Shown one piece after another: positions 31,916-40,434 of a DNA stretch of 64,000 nt. Both the position numbers and the translations under genes were made by a program. The DNA comes from an uncultured Collinsella sp. (GTDB lineage Bacteria; Actinomycetota; Coriobacteriia; Coriobacteriales; Coriobacteriaceae), in the NCBI GenBank assembly GCA_902494345.1, contig CABUSV010000008.1, forward strand, positions 42,118 through 106,117, in the 5' to 3' direction. The notes beneath the pieces are model-generated. The model did no database searches, was not told the DNA's origin, and saw only the letters and a program-made list of their open reading frames with translations. The first letter of the stretch is position 1; each line of letters starts with the position of its first letter.

Positions 31916-32938
31916 ATGCTGCTAAACTGCCTCCCAAAAAGACTCTTCTCTTTAGAGCTCGCCATCGACCCGGAGCCAGTTGAGATGCAGATTCCTCGCA
32001 TGTATCTTGAGCGGTATTCGCTTCGCTTGGCACGGCTCGGCATGTCTGAGCAGGGCCGTTTTATTGTTGCGGAACCAAAAGAACCGCCCAGTGTCATTTC
32101 GGCGCGAAATCTCGTCAGTGCAGCGTGCAAGTTAGATGCTCACCCGGTGGTAATTTGCTGGGATGCTATGGATTTAGGTTTTATGCGCGCGCTTTCTTCG
32201 GAGGGAATCGCATATATCCGAGATGAGCGAAATGCGTTCCTGCCGTTTATCGGAGCCGTTATTTCCGATGAAGTGCTGGGTGCTTCTCCCGCTGCTCCGC
32301 TTTCGCCCCAATCTCAACGAATCGTCCTAAATCTCCTCGCGGGACGATGGGTTGACTGCTCCGCCGGCGACCTAGCGCGTCTGTGTGGCAAAAGCGCGGC
32401 AAGCGTCAGCGGCTATCTTTCGGAAATCGCCGCTATAGCTCCTGGGTTGATTGTGCGGGACGGCAAAAAGCGTATATTGTGCGACGCCGGGCTGTCGACC
32501 GAGACGTTGCTAGATGGGTTTGAGGATTATCTTCGCACGCCAGTTATAGAGCGCATCCGGCTTAAGGGGGCGGTCGACAGGGAAGAACTGCGAGCCGTTG
32601 ATGCGTTGCTTTCCGGAGTGTCTGCCCTTAGCTATATGTCCGACCTTGCTCATGAAGACTCCGCCCCAACCATTGCTCTCGAAAAGAATCAGCTAGAGGC
32701 CTTGAAAGAGCATATGGGCGACAGATGGCTGGAGGCTCAGCGGTACGAACCGGCGGCAGTTGTGATTGAGGTCTGGTCGTATCCCGTGGACGCGCCGTCC
32801 GATATTAGTTTTGACGCGACGGGTTTGCAGTGTGTCGACCCGTTTTCTTTATACGTTGCTTGCGCAAAAGCAGATTACAAAGAAGATCGTCTGCTCGACG
32901 CGGTCGAACAGCTCAGGAGGACGATATGTCAAAAGTGA
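31916..32938 (+). CDS. Putative winged-helix regulator/antitoxin (AbiEi-like position)
   Basis: ATG 31916 has GGTGAT upstream; a TTG six bases earlier is an alternative. The 340-residue product has no clear N-terminal domain. Around residues 140-190 a helix-turn-helix-like region is visible (QRIVLNLLAGRWVDCSAGDLARL, then KSAASVSGYLSEIAAI). The following gene, a nucleotidyltransferase, begins inside its last codons (13-base overlap). A HTH partner upstream of and coupled to a nucleotidyltransferase is the organisation of type IV AbiE toxin-antitoxin loci, so it may be the antitoxin/autorepressor. Lower GC than its neighbours suggests acquisition. Confidence 0.6.
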   Translation: MLLNCLPKRLFSLELAIDPEPVEMQIPRMYLERYSLRLARLGMSEQGRFIVAEPKEPPSVISARNLVSAACKLDAHPVVICWDAMDLGFMRALSSEGIAYIRDERNAFLPFIGAVISDEVLGASPAAPLSPQSQRIVLNLLAGRWVDCSAGDLARLCGKSAASVSGYLSEIAAIAPGLIVRDGKKRILCDAGLSTETLLDGFEDYLRTPVIERIRLKGAVDREELRAVDALLSGVSALSYMSDLAHEDSAPTIALEKNQLEALKEHMGDRWLEAQRYEPAAVVIEVWSYPVDAPSDISFDATGLQCVDPFSLYVACAKADYKEDRLLDAVEQLRRTICQK

Positions 32939-33693
32939 GGGGAATAGAGCGATTTGCCGATGCCATGAGCGGCTGTAAAGGCGGTTACGTCCTTATTGGT
33001 GGAGGGGCCTGCAGCGTTCTATTTGACAATGAGGGCGATTCGTTTAGAGCTACTGAAGACTTGGACGTCGTCGTAATTGTTGATGGGGAAGGCGTTGAAT
33101 TCGCCACTGCATTGTGGGCATTTATCAAAGCTGCCGGATATGAGACTGGAAAGGTCGGCGATGGAAAGTGCACTTACTATCGGTTCTGTTTGCCCGAAGG
33201 ATCAAGGCAAGTCCTAGACTATCCCGGCCAAATTGAGCTATTTGCCCGACATCCTGATTTTGTGCTCGAAGATGAAATGAGCGAAGTGGCACCTCTTTCC
33301 TTTGACGGGGCCGTATCAAGTCTTTCGGCAATTATTCTCGACGATGGCTACTACGAATTTATTCGCGACAACGCAACGAACGTAGAGGGCATTACGTTGC
33401 TCGATGCGCTCCATATCATTCCCCTCAAGATGCGTGCACACATTGATATCAATCGGAGTTATGAAGAAGGGCGCCATTGCAACGATAAAGATCGACGAAA
33501 GCATCGCTCGGATATTGTTCGACTTGCGGGTTTGTTGCCGCCTTCGGCTCGCTTGGAGCTAATAGAGCAAATGAGGGCTGATGCCGGAGACTTCTTTGCG
33601 GACTTTTCTTCTTATGTAAATCGGCAGACCGATCGTAAAGAGAGAGCGCGTCTTCAGGACACATTATCGTTTCTCGAAAAGGTCTACCTATAG
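32926..33693 (+). CDS. Putative nucleotidyltransferase (AbiEii-like toxin)
   Basis: ATG 32926 follows CAGGAGG at 5 nt and overlaps the upstream gene. The 255-residue product has YVLIGGGACSVLF (G-G/S loop), then TEDLDVVVIVD, giving the D-x-D metal-binding pair, and a later DYPGQIELFARH strand with a third acidic residue. LLDALHIIPLKMRAHIDINR and NDKDRRKHRSDIVRLAGLL resemble the C-terminal helices of AbiEii-type enzymes, where a conserved K-x-x-A...D-x-x-D-I segment is common. Likely a nucleotidyltransferase toxin; substrate (often tRNA in this class) is inferred from the family only. Confidence 0.7.
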   Translation: MSKVRGIERFADAMSGCKGGYVLIGGGACSVLFDNEGDSFRATEDLDVVVIVDGEGVEFATALWAFIKAAGYETGKVGDGKCTYYRFCLPEGSRQVLDYPGQIELFARHPDFVLEDEMSEVAPLSFDGAVSSLSAIILDDGYYEFIRDNATNVEGITLLDALHIIPLKMRAHIDINRSYEEGRHCNDKDRRKHRSDIVRLAGLLPPSARLELIEQMRADAGDFFADFSSYVNRQTDRKERARLQDTLSFLEKVYL

Positions 33694-33719
33694 GCACCTT
33701 GATTCGTTATGTATGGCGA

Positions 33720-33764
33720 GGGACTCTCCCGTTTGATGGGCGGGGGAGCCCCTTGTTGCTTTTT
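33720..33764 (+). terminator. Terminator hairpin, right member of the direct repeat
   Basis: GGGACTCTCCCG and CGGGGGAGCCCC (33741-33752) followed by TTGTTGCTTTTTG. It shares CTCTCCCGT and CGGGGGAGCCCCTTGTTGC exactly with the copy at 31771. Confidence 0.7.
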
Positions 33765-33788
33765 GATTGTCGTAACTAGCCAGAGGCT

Positions 33789-33913
33789 CGCCGGGACGGG
33801 GCGCGGGGTTTGGTCGATCGCGAGTTCCGCACGAGCCGGAGAGCACTTAATGTGCTCTCCGTGCGAGCAGGACTGTCCGAGCAGGCGATCAAACCCCGCA
33901 CCCCGTCCCGGCG
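33789..33913 (-). repeat. Large palindromic repeat flanking the AbiE-like cassette, right copy (inverted)
   Basis: Outer arms CGCCGGGACGGGGCGCGGGG and the inverse near 33895-33913, middle arms GTTTGGTCGATCGC / GCGATCAAAC, and a central perfect hairpin GGAGAGCAC-TTAAT-GTGCTCTCC (33838-33860). Reverse-complemented it aligns with 31561-31654. It also lies immediately 3' of manA. Confidence 0.6.
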
Positions 33914-33933
33914 AACGCTCGGGGACCGGTGGC

Positions 33934-34866
33934 TTACAGGTGCGAGATGATCAGTTCCATCTTGCCTTCGAGGTCAATGGAGGTGACGGTGCTCGGAGCC
34001 AGCAGGTGGCTTCCCTTGTGGACGGGGTCGCCGCAGACGGTGCCTTCGCCGTCGATGACCGACAGGCACATGAAGGGCCAGCGCTGGTCGAGGGTCTTGT
34101 TGCCGTCAACACGTACGCGATCGACGGTGTAGCAGGAGTTAGACTCGAGTTCGGTCACGCCGCCCACCTCGGGCGCGGTCACCGTGCCGTCGGTCGGAGC
34201 CTGAACATCAAAGTCGATGCAGTCGAGGCTCTGCTCAATGTGCAGCGGGCGCAGCTTGCCGTCGGTGCCCGGGCGGTCGTAGTCGTACAGACGATACGTC
34301 ACGTCGCTCGACTGCTGCGTCTCCAAAATGAGCGTGCCGGTCTTGATGGCGTGAACGGTGCCGGAGTCGATCTGGAAAAAGTCACCCTTGTGAATCGGCA
34401 ACACGTTGAGCATGTCGTCCCAACGGCCTTCCTCGATCATCCGTGCGGCCTCGGCGCGGTCATGCGCGCGCTGGCCGACGATGATCGTGGCGCCGGGCTC
34501 GCAGTCCAGCACATACCAGCACTCGGTCTTGCCCAGGCTGCCGTTCTCGTGCTCGGCGGCGTACTCGTCGTTGGGATGAACCTGGATCGAAAGATCGTCC
34601 TTGGCGTCCAGAATCTTAATGAGCAGCGGGAACTCCTTGCCCTCGCAGTTGCCAAAGAGCTCGCGGTGCTTCGCCCACAGCCACGACAGCGTGTGACCGG
34701 TATACGGGCCCTCCGCAATCTGGCAGTCGCCGTTGGGATGGGCCGAGATGGCCCAGCACTCACCGATGGGGCCCTCGGGAATGTCGTAGCCAAATACGGT
34801 TTCGAGCTGGCGGCCGCCCCAGATCTTCTCGTGGAAGATCGGCGTCAGTTTAATCAAATCGGACAT
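33934..34866 (-). CDS. manA: Class I mannose-6-phosphate isomerase
   Basis: ATG 34866 is preceded by GGGAG at 7 nt; an ATG at 34872 lies too close to that site. The 310-residue, short-form enzyme interconverts mannose 6-phosphate and fructose 6-phosphate. KIWGGRQLE at the N-terminus, QVHPNDEYA and KTECWYVL (zinc ligands His and Glu), and SGTVHAIKTG (further His) are present. It lies 78 bp downstream of a GntR-type regulator on the same strand and may be co-transcribed with it. Confidence 0.9.
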   Translation of the reverse strand: MSDLIKLTPIFHEKIWGGRQLETVFGYDIPEGPIGECWAISAHPNGDCQIAEGPYTGHTLSWLWAKHRELFGNCEGKEFPLLIKILDAKDDLSIQVHPNDEYAAEHENGSLGKTECWYVLDCEPGATIIVGQRAHDRAEAARMIEEGRWDDMLNVLPIHKGDFFQIDSGTVHAIKTGTLILETQQSSDVTYRLYDYDRPGTDGKLRPLHIEQSLDCIDFDVQAPTDGTVTAPEVGGVTELESNSCYTVDRVRVDGNKTLDQRWPFMCLSVIDGEGTVCGDPVHKGSHLLAPSTVTSIDLEGKMELIISHL

Positions 34867-34944
34867 GTTCATACTCCCATGGTGTTGTGCGGTCGCCCCT
34901 TCTAAACATAATGAGCGTCCGCATGACTACAAAACTACAAAAAC

Positions 34945-35664
34945 CTATGCCAACGTTACATTGTGCAGCTCAAAGCGGTCGCCAACGTTGCGCGAGATCG
35001 AATGCTCAAAAGCAGTGCCGCTATCCAAAAAGCCAATCTGGCTGAGCTCGAGCAGGGGAGCGCCGGGTTTGGTGTCCAGGCGCTCAGCCTCTTCCTCGGT
35101 TGCCGCTACAGCACGGATAGTGCGGTGGAAGCTTGAAATCTTCAGCCCGCATTGCTTGTGAATGAAGCTGTAGACCGATCCGTATAGGTCTTTCTTTTTA
35201 AGGCCCGGAATCAGTTCGATTGGCATATAGGTGTACTCGATAACGATGGGCTTCTCATCGACCTGGCGCACACGAACGATGTGATAGGCGAAGTCATCCT
35301 CGGCAATTCCCAGCTGGGCGGCGACGTCCGCCGGCGGATTGACAATCGAGAAGTCGTAGACCACCGAGGTCACCTTTTCCCCGCGATGTGCATATGAAAA
35401 GCCCTGGGCGCGGTCGTTCTTGCCCTGGAAAAACGCCTGGCCGGGAAGCCCCACCGTGTCCTTAACGTAGGTACCCGATCCACGCCGGCTGGTAATAAGA
35501 CCTTCCTCGGTGATTTGCTCGATAGCTCGTTTGACGGTGATTTTGGAAACGCTATAGAGCTCGCAGAACTCAACGACGGTGGGAAGTTTGTCGCCCGGTT
35601 TAAGAGCGCCATTCTCGATACTTCGACGAATATCTGCAGCTATCGCCTCGTATTTGGGAATCAT
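34945..35664 (-). CDS. GntR-family (HutC/UTRA) transcriptional regulator
   Basis: ATG 35664 has AAAGGAGG upstream. The 239-residue product has an N-terminal winged helix (KYEAIAADIRRSIENGALKPGDKLPTV, SKITVKRAIEQITEEGLITSRRGSGTYV) and a C-terminal UTRA ligand-binding domain (IVRVRQVDEKPIVIEYTYMP, LLELSQIGF...GTAFEHSISR). UTRA regulators usually sense sugar phosphates; its location between manA and a divergent ROK kinase supports hexose control. Confidence 0.9.
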   Translation of the reverse strand: MIPKYEAIAADIRRSIENGALKPGDKLPTVVEFCELYSVSKITVKRAIEQITEEGLITSRRGSGTYVKDTVGLPGQAFFQGKNDRAQGFSYAHRGEKVTSVVYDFSIVNPPADVAAQLGIAEDDFAYHIVRVRQVDEKPIVIEYTYMPIELIPGLKKKDLYGSVYSFIHKQCGLKISSFHRTIRAVAATEEEAERLDTKPGAPLLELSQIGFLDSGTAFEHSISRNVGDRFELHNVTLA

Positions 35665-35700
35665 GGAACCTCCTTTCCAACCTGATTGAGAATAAAAGAA

Positions 35701-35722
35701 AGTATAGTCAATACCTAAGTAT
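35701..35722 (-). promoter_or_regulatory. Candidate -10 and operator of the GntR-family gene
   Basis: On the minus strand TATACT occupies 35706-35701. Directly upstream, 35711-35722 reads ATACTTAGGTAT on that strand, a near-palindrome (10 of 12). A site in the spacer next to the -10 suggests autoregulation. Confidence 0.4.
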
Positions 35723-35908
35723 CTCTATTGAGTTGTTGAAAAGTTCGAGAAAGACAAAATAAAAACTCGCTCTGCTTGCAAAATTAGAGCGTTTTAAATG
35801 ATAAACATCTGAGTAGTGTCGCGTTGAGAAATGATCGGTCCGAGGACGGGGCCGAACCGATATAGCACCCAGCGAACCGAATCCCGTACTCTGCGCTTCC
35901 CCGGATAA

Positions 35909-35945
35909 AACCTACCAAAACAAACCTGTCCCTTTTTGGTAGGTT
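35909..35945. repeat. 12-bp inverted repeat (CCTACCAAAA type)
   Basis: AACCTACCAAAA and TTTTGGTAGGTT enclose a loop containing CTGTCCC. It lies between the two divergent sugar genes, about 55 bp before the kinase start. The rest of 35723-36001 shows nothing else clear. Confidence 0.5.
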
Positions 35946-36001
35946 ATTGCCTTGGGAGCGGTACCATACAGGCAATGATTAAACGAGAAAGGTGGGCCCC
36001 T

Positions 36002-36955
36002 ATGGAACCCAAGCAGTATTACATCGGCATCGACGTCGGCGGTACCTCGGTTAAGGAGGGTCTGTTCGACGAGGACGGAAACCTGCTGGCCAAGGCCAGC
36101 GTGCCCACGCCTCCCATCGTTGACGCTGCGGGCTTTGCCGCGGTGACCGAGGCTATCGACCAGGTGGTCGCCAAGGCCCAGATTCCGCGCGCCTTTGTGG
36201 CAGGCATTGGCCTGGCCGTTCCGTGCCCCATCCCGGCGTCGGGCGATGCCAAGGTCAAGGCCAACATTGCCATTAACCTGCCCGAGCTGAGGATTGCCAT
36301 TCAGGAGCACTGCCCCGACGCGGTCGTTAAGTACGAGAACGATGCCAACGCCGCTGCCATGGGCGAGGCCTGGCTCGGTTCCGCCAAGGGCGTGCAGAAC
36401 GTGGTGATGGTCACCATCGGTACCGGCGTGGGCGGCGGTGTTATCGTTAACGGCGACGTGGTATCGGGCGTTGTGGGCGCCGGCGGCGAGATCGGCCACA
36501 TGTGTCTGAACCCGGTTGAGCAGCGCACCTGCGGCTGCGGCGGCCATGGCCACCTGGAGCAGTATTCCAGCGCAACCGGCGTGGTGAGCAACTACCTAGC
36601 CGAGTGCAAGAAGGCGGGCGTCGAGCCCATCGAGCTCACCGGTCCTTCCGATTCTAAGCACGTGTTCCAAGCCTGCCGCGAGGGCGATAAGCTTGCGCTT
36701 GCCGCAGCCGATACCATGGCTGACTATCTCGGTCGTGCTCTGGCGCTTATTGCCAACGTGGTTGACCCCGAGGTGTTCCTGATCGGTGGCGGCGCGTCCG
36801 CTTCGGCCGATGTCTACCTCGACGCCGTTCGTGAGCACTTCCAGTGCTACGCGCTTTCCGCCTCACGCGAGACGCCCATTAAGGTCGCTTCGCTCGGCAA
36901 CGACGCCGGCATCATCGGTGCCGCCTACGTAGCCCTGCGTGCCGCCGGTAAATAG
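36002..36955 (+). CDS. ROK-family glucokinase
   Basis: ATG 36002 has AGAAAGGTGG about 7 nt upstream. The 317-residue kinase has IGIDVGGTSVKEGLF (phosphate 1), KYENDANAAAMGE (catalytic Asp), VTIGTGVGGGVIVNG (phosphate 2), GGEIGHM and the ROK cysteine motif CGCGGHGHLEQY, in which the third zinc Cys of the usual CGCG-x-x-GC-x-E is His. It phosphorylates glucose or a related hexose on entry to glycolysis. Divergent from the GntR regulator. Confidence 0.9.
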   Translation: MEPKQYYIGIDVGGTSVKEGLFDEDGNLLAKASVPTPPIVDAAGFAAVTEAIDQVVAKAQIPRAFVAGIGLAVPCPIPASGDAKVKANIAINLPELRIAIQEHCPDAVVKYENDANAAAMGEAWLGSAKGVQNVVMVTIGTGVGGGVIVNGDVVSGVVGAGGEIGHMCLNPVEQRTCGCGGHGHLEQYSSATGVVSNYLAECKKAGVEPIELTGPSDSKHVFQACREGDKLALAAADTMADYLGRALALIANVVDPEVFLIGGGASASADVYLDAVREHFQCYALSASRETPIKVASLGNDAGIIGAAYVALRAAGK

Positions 36956-37107
36956 TCGGAGCAGGATGGCGAGTGGTACAAGGGGGACAGACGTCGCCCC
37001 CAGGCTCGCCCCAAATTGTGCCGTGGCCCTTCCGCCGTCTGCGAAGGCTCGGCATCGGCGTGCTACCATAGCTACGTCCAAGTACACATATCAAGTGGAG
37101 GATATCC

Positions 37108-38031
37108 ATGGCAAACGTTCTTGTCTTTGGTCACCAGAATCCCGATAACGACGCCATCATGAGCGCCGTCGTCCTGTCCCAGCTGCTCAACCAGGTTGAG
37201 TATGCCGGCAACACCTACGAGGTTTGCGCCCTTGGTCAGCTTCCGGCCGAGTCCGCCAAGCTGCTCGCCGACGCCGGCATTGCCGAGCCTCGTGTGATTG
37301 ATTCCGTCGAGGCCGGTCAGCTCGTCGTCCTCACCGACCACAACGAGTCCGCCCAGTCCGTTGCCGGCCTTAAGGACGCCACGGTCTTTGGTGTCGTCGA
37401 TCATCACCGCATCGGCGACTTCGAGACCGCCGGCCCGCTGCACTACATCTGCCTGCCTTGGGGCTCCAGCTGCACCATCGTCACCAAGATCGCCGGCGTG
37501 CTCGGCGTTGAGCTTTCCGACGTTCAGGCCAAGCTGCTGCTCTCGGCCATGATGACCGATACGCTCATGCTCAAGAGCCCCACCACCACCGATGTCGACC
37601 GTGCCGTCGCCGCCAAGCTCGGCGAGCAGGTGGGCGTCGACCCGGTCAAGTTTGGCATGGAGGTCTTCCTCACCCGTCCGTCCGGCTCCTTCACCGCAGC
37701 CGAGATGGTCGGCAACGACATCAAGATGTTCGAGCCCGCCGGCAAGAAGCTGCTCATCGGCCAGTACGAGACCGTCGACAAGAGCCGCGCGCTCGGCATG
37801 ATCGACGAGATCCGCGAGGCCATGCGTGCCTACGCCGCCGAGAAGGGTGCTGACGGCATTGTCCTGTGCATCACCGACATCATGGAGGAGGGCTCGCAGG
37901 TCCTGCTCGAGGGCGAGACCGAGGCCGCTCAGAAGGGCCTGGGCATTGCCGACGAGCACGACGGCGTCTGGATGCCGGGCGTCCTCTCCCGTAAGAAGCA
38001 GGTTGCTGCCCCCATCATGGCCGCCTGCTAG
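37108..38031 (+). CDS. ppaC: Manganese-dependent (family II) inorganic pyrophosphatase
   Basis: The 307-residue DHH-superfamily enzyme hydrolyses pyrophosphate to phosphate. GHQNPDNDA, a DHN motif (VLTDHNES), VDHHRIG and the C-terminal SRKKQ substrate loop are all intact. ATG 37108 follows GTGGAGG. It lacks the CBS insert of regulated relatives. A strong terminator follows. Confidence 0.95.
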   Translation: MANVLVFGHQNPDNDAIMSAVVLSQLLNQVEYAGNTYEVCALGQLPAESAKLLADAGIAEPRVIDSVEAGQLVVLTDHNESAQSVAGLKDATVFGVVDHHRIGDFETAGPLHYICLPWGSSCTIVTKIAGVLGVELSDVQAKLLLSAMMTDTLMLKSPTTTDVDRAVAAKLGEQVGVDPVKFGMEVFLTRPSGSFTAAEMVGNDIKMFEPAGKKLLIGQYETVDKSRALGMIDEIREAMRAYAAEKGADGIVLCITDIMEEGSQVLLEGETEAAQKGLGIADEHDGVWMPGVLSRKKQVAAPIMAAC

Positions 38032-38050
38032 GTTCAGTTGACCAAACGCC

Positions 38051-38090
38051 ACGACCGGACCGCGGACGCCCCGCGCTCCGGTCGTTTTTT
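38051..38090 (+). terminator. Rho-independent terminator after ppaC
   Basis: ACGACCGGA and TCCGGTCGT form a perfect 9-bp stem (with an inner CCGCG pair), followed by six T. Confidence 0.85.
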
Positions 38091-38229
38091 GTGCACGGCG
38101 CCGCGTCGTCTCTTGGGCAGGCGTGCCCGTGCCGTTGGGCAAATAATGTTCAACCTGTGGTTCCGCTTTTCGGCCACGCCTGCGTGCTTGTCGTGCAGGG
38201 TAGGCTAGATGCAAGCGTAATACGTTGGA

Positions 38230-38265
38230 GCGCGGCGCCGCCACTTGGGCGGGCCGTGCTTTTTT
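38230..38265 (+). promoter_or_regulatory. Terminator-like hairpin in the nhaA leader (possible attenuator or riboswitch expression platform)
   Basis: GCGCGGCGCCGCC and GGGCGGGCCGTGC pair imperfectly around ACTT and are followed directly by TTTTTT, 33 bp before the nhaA start codon. ppaC already has its own terminator 150 bp upstream, so a second one just before nhaA suggests transcription attenuation. A TAATAC at about 38219 could be a -10 for a very short leader; a longer leader would start further up. Confidence 0.4.
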
Positions 38266-38298
38266 AAGACGGGAGTCATCCCGTGAAAGGAGCCGCCC

Positions 38299-39657
38299 AT
38301 GGCAGCACCCGAGCAGCTGTTCAACGTCCGTGAGCGCAAGCGTTTTGAGCGTCACGACATTTGGGAGCGCATTGCCGAGAACGGCACGATTTCCGCCGCC
38401 GTCATGGTCTGCGCCGCCATCGCCGCCGTCATCTGCGCCAACACCGATGCCTACGAGGCCATCCATCACTTTTTGGAGACCCCGCTGTATGTGGGTCTGG
38501 GCAACCTTACGGCCGGCCTCACCGTTGAGCTTTTCGTCAACGACTTCCTCATGGCGATTTTCTTTTTGTTGGTGGGCATTGAGCTTAAGTACGAGATGAC
38601 GGTCGGCGAGCTCAAGAATCCGCGTCAGGCCATGCTTCCCATGCTGGCGGCCGTGGGTGGCGTCGTCGTTCCCGCCTGCATCTACCTGATCTTTAACCAT
38701 GCCGGCGCCCGCAACGGTTGGGCCATCCCCATGGCAACCGATATTGCCTTTGCGCTGGGCGTGCTGTCGCTTTTGGGCAATCGCGTGCCCAACGGCGTGC
38801 GCGTGTTCTTCTCGACGCTCGCCATCGCCGACGACCTCATCTCCATCGCCGCCATCGCCATCTTCTACGGTCAGAGCCCCAATCCGTTTTGGTTGGGCTC
38901 CGCCGCGCTTGTGACCTGCGCGCTCGTGTGGCTCAACAAGACGCAACATTACCGCCTTGCCCCGTATTCGGTACTGGGTCTGCTGTTGTGGTTCTGCATG
39001 TTCAAGAGCGGCGTGCATGCCACGCTTGCTGGCGTCATCTTGGCCTTTACCATCCCGGCCAAGTGTGGCGTCAAGCTCGATAACCTCACCGATTGGTTGG
39101 GCGAGTGCCTGCCGCTGCTCGATGACCGCTACGACGACGAGGCACACATCCTGGGCCAGCATGACTTTACCGTCTCGACCACCAAGGTCGAGCGCGTCAT
39201 GCACCGCGTGACCCCGCCGCTCATCCGCATGGAGCGTCTGATCTCCACGCCGGTCAACTTTGTGATTCTGCCAATCTTTGCGTTCGTGAACGCACAGGTT
39301 CGCCTGGTGGGCGTGGACATGAGCACGCTGCTCTCCGACCCAGTGACGCTCGGCGTGTACTTTGGCATGCTGCTGGGCAAGCCGATCGGTATCTTTGGCA
39401 TGACGTTTGCCCTGGTTAAGCTTAGGGCCTGCGAGCTGCCGCACAATGTCAACTGGCACATGATTGCCGGTGTGGGCATTCTGGGCGGCATCGGCTTTAC
39501 CATGTCGATTCTCATCAGCGGCCTTGCCTTCCCGACGGCCCAGTTTGAGGTTCTGGCTGCCAAGGCCGCCATCCTTGCCGGTTCGGTCACCGCTGCCGTG
39601 CTCGGCATGATCTACATGAGCGTGGTCTGCAAACACCCTGCGCCCAAGGGCGAGTAA
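38299..39657 (+). CDS. nhaA: Na+/H+ antiporter NhaA
   Basis: ATG 38299 has GAAAGGAG upstream. The 452-residue protein has about 12 hydrophobic segments. PMATDIAFALGVLSLLGNRVP and STLAIADDLISI contain the conserved Asp residues of the ion site (the DD pair corresponds to D163/D164 of the E. coli protein); GGIGFTMSILISGLAF is the conserved C-terminal segment. It exports Na+ or Li+ in exchange for protons. A hydrophilic insertion (about residues 270-310, DDRYDDEAHILGQHD) is longer than in enterobacterial NhaA. Confidence 0.93.
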   Translation: MAAPEQLFNVRERKRFERHDIWERIAENGTISAAVMVCAAIAAVICANTDAYEAIHHFLETPLYVGLGNLTAGLTVELFVNDFLMAIFFLLVGIELKYEMTVGELKNPRQAMLPMLAAVGGVVVPACIYLIFNHAGARNGWAIPMATDIAFALGVLSLLGNRVPNGVRVFFSTLAIADDLISIAAIAIFYGQSPNPFWLGSAALVTCALVWLNKTQHYRLAPYSVLGLLLWFCMFKSGVHATLAGVILAFTIPAKCGVKLDNLTDWLGECLPLLDDRYDDEAHILGQHDFTVSTTKVERVMHRVTPPLIRMERLISTPVNFVILPIFAFVNAQVRLVGVDMSTLLSDPVTLGVYFGMLLGKPIGIFGMTFALVKLRACELPHNVNWHMIAGVGILGGIGFTMSILISGLAFPTAQFEVLAAKAAILAGSVTAAVLGMIYMSVVCKHPAPKGE

Positions 39658-39742
39658 AAACTCGAAAAAAGACACCAGAACCGGTTTGGATGCGTTCGAA
39701 ACTCGGATCCGGGCGCTACTGGCCCCCTGCCAGATACCCCAG

Positions 39743-39969
39743 TGGTCAAAAAACGCCGTTTGTGAGTACTGTCACAAACGGCGTTTCATTTTAGGTGTGG
39801 AAAATAATGAACAAAGTTATAAGAACTGTACGTTAATGAGTGACCATCGACTTCCAATTTGGCGCTAGCTGACGGTGATTAGGGAATTTCAAGTCCAGTT
39901 TTGCCGATTACAGCCAAGAATCGCTGCTACTAAAATGGTAACAGTGCTCATATTTGCCCTTTTTTGGCC
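39743..39969. repeat. MITE-like inverted-repeat element, copy 2 (~227 bp)
   Basis: Left end TGGTCAAAAAACGCC with TGTGAGTACTGTCAC; right end GGTAACAGTGCTCATATTTG followed by TTTTTTGGCC. Inside the left end GCCGTTTGTG and CACAAACGGC make a perfect 10-bp hairpin followed by a T-rich stretch. The right interior GAATCGCTG-TACTAAAA is shared with copy 1. It fills most of the gap between nhaA and the next gene; the remaining bases hold nothing recognisable. Confidence 0.7.
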
Positions 39970-40030
39970 GCAAGCCCTAAAACAAGCCGCGCCAGGGTCG
40001 GGAAACGGGCCAAATCGTCGGCCTCGAGGC

Positions 40031-40285
40031 TTATTCCACGGTGCCGTAGACGGCGCCCCAGCCGTGGGCGGCCAAGGCGGAGTTGAGCTGGTCGCAAAGT
40101 GACTGGCGGTCGTAATAGCCGGGCGGCAGCAGGTTGACAATTTCCATGAGATCGGGTGCCAGGTCCAAGATTTCGGCCTGTACGATCAGATCCAGGCGGT
40201 CGATGGCGTGGCGGTCGTAAAACAGCCCGTCGACCAGGCGTTGCAGGTCACCGAATTCCTCGGCCTGGAACGATCCGTACTCCAT
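40031..40285 (-). CDS. Hypothetical protein (84 aa)
   Basis: ATG 40285 has AAGGAGG at good spacing; a longer frame from 40336 lacks one. The small acidic soluble protein includes LQRLVDGLFYDRHAIDRLD and LLPPGYYDRQSLCDQLN. No family recognised. It is divergent from the aminotransferase gene. Similar small proteins are common in Coriobacteria genomes, which is only an impression. Confidence 0.6.
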   Translation of the reverse strand: MEYGSFQAEEFGDLQRLVDGLFYDRHAIDRLDLIVQAEILDLAPDLMEIVNLLPPGYYDRQSLCDQLNSALAAHGWGAVYGTVE

Positions 40286-40387
40286 AGTGCCTCCTTGGGC
40301 GCCCCGCGCCGGCATGCGCGGCGATTCGTAATTCATTGCGATGGACTTAATCTATCACGGCTTCATAACGTTTCGACGGTGGCGGTC

Positions 40388-40393
40388 TATACT
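40388..40393 (+). promoter_or_regulatory. -10 element upstream of the aminotransferase gene
   Basis: TATACT lies 41 bp before the start codon. No good -35 is visible at 16-18 bp. Confidence 0.35.
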
Positions 40394-40434
40394 TAGACGA
40401 ACTGCAACGTACCGCTTCGCGAAAGGTCGCACCC

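Noticed and set aside
33709..34905. A 398-codon plus-strand frame opposite manA
   Set aside because: manA on the minus strand carries all metal-binding motifs; the plus frame begins within a terminator and has no motif.
37072..39675. A ~870-codon minus-strand frame opposite ppaC and nhaA
   Set aside because: Same codon-bias shadow; the plus-strand products have complete catalytic motifs.
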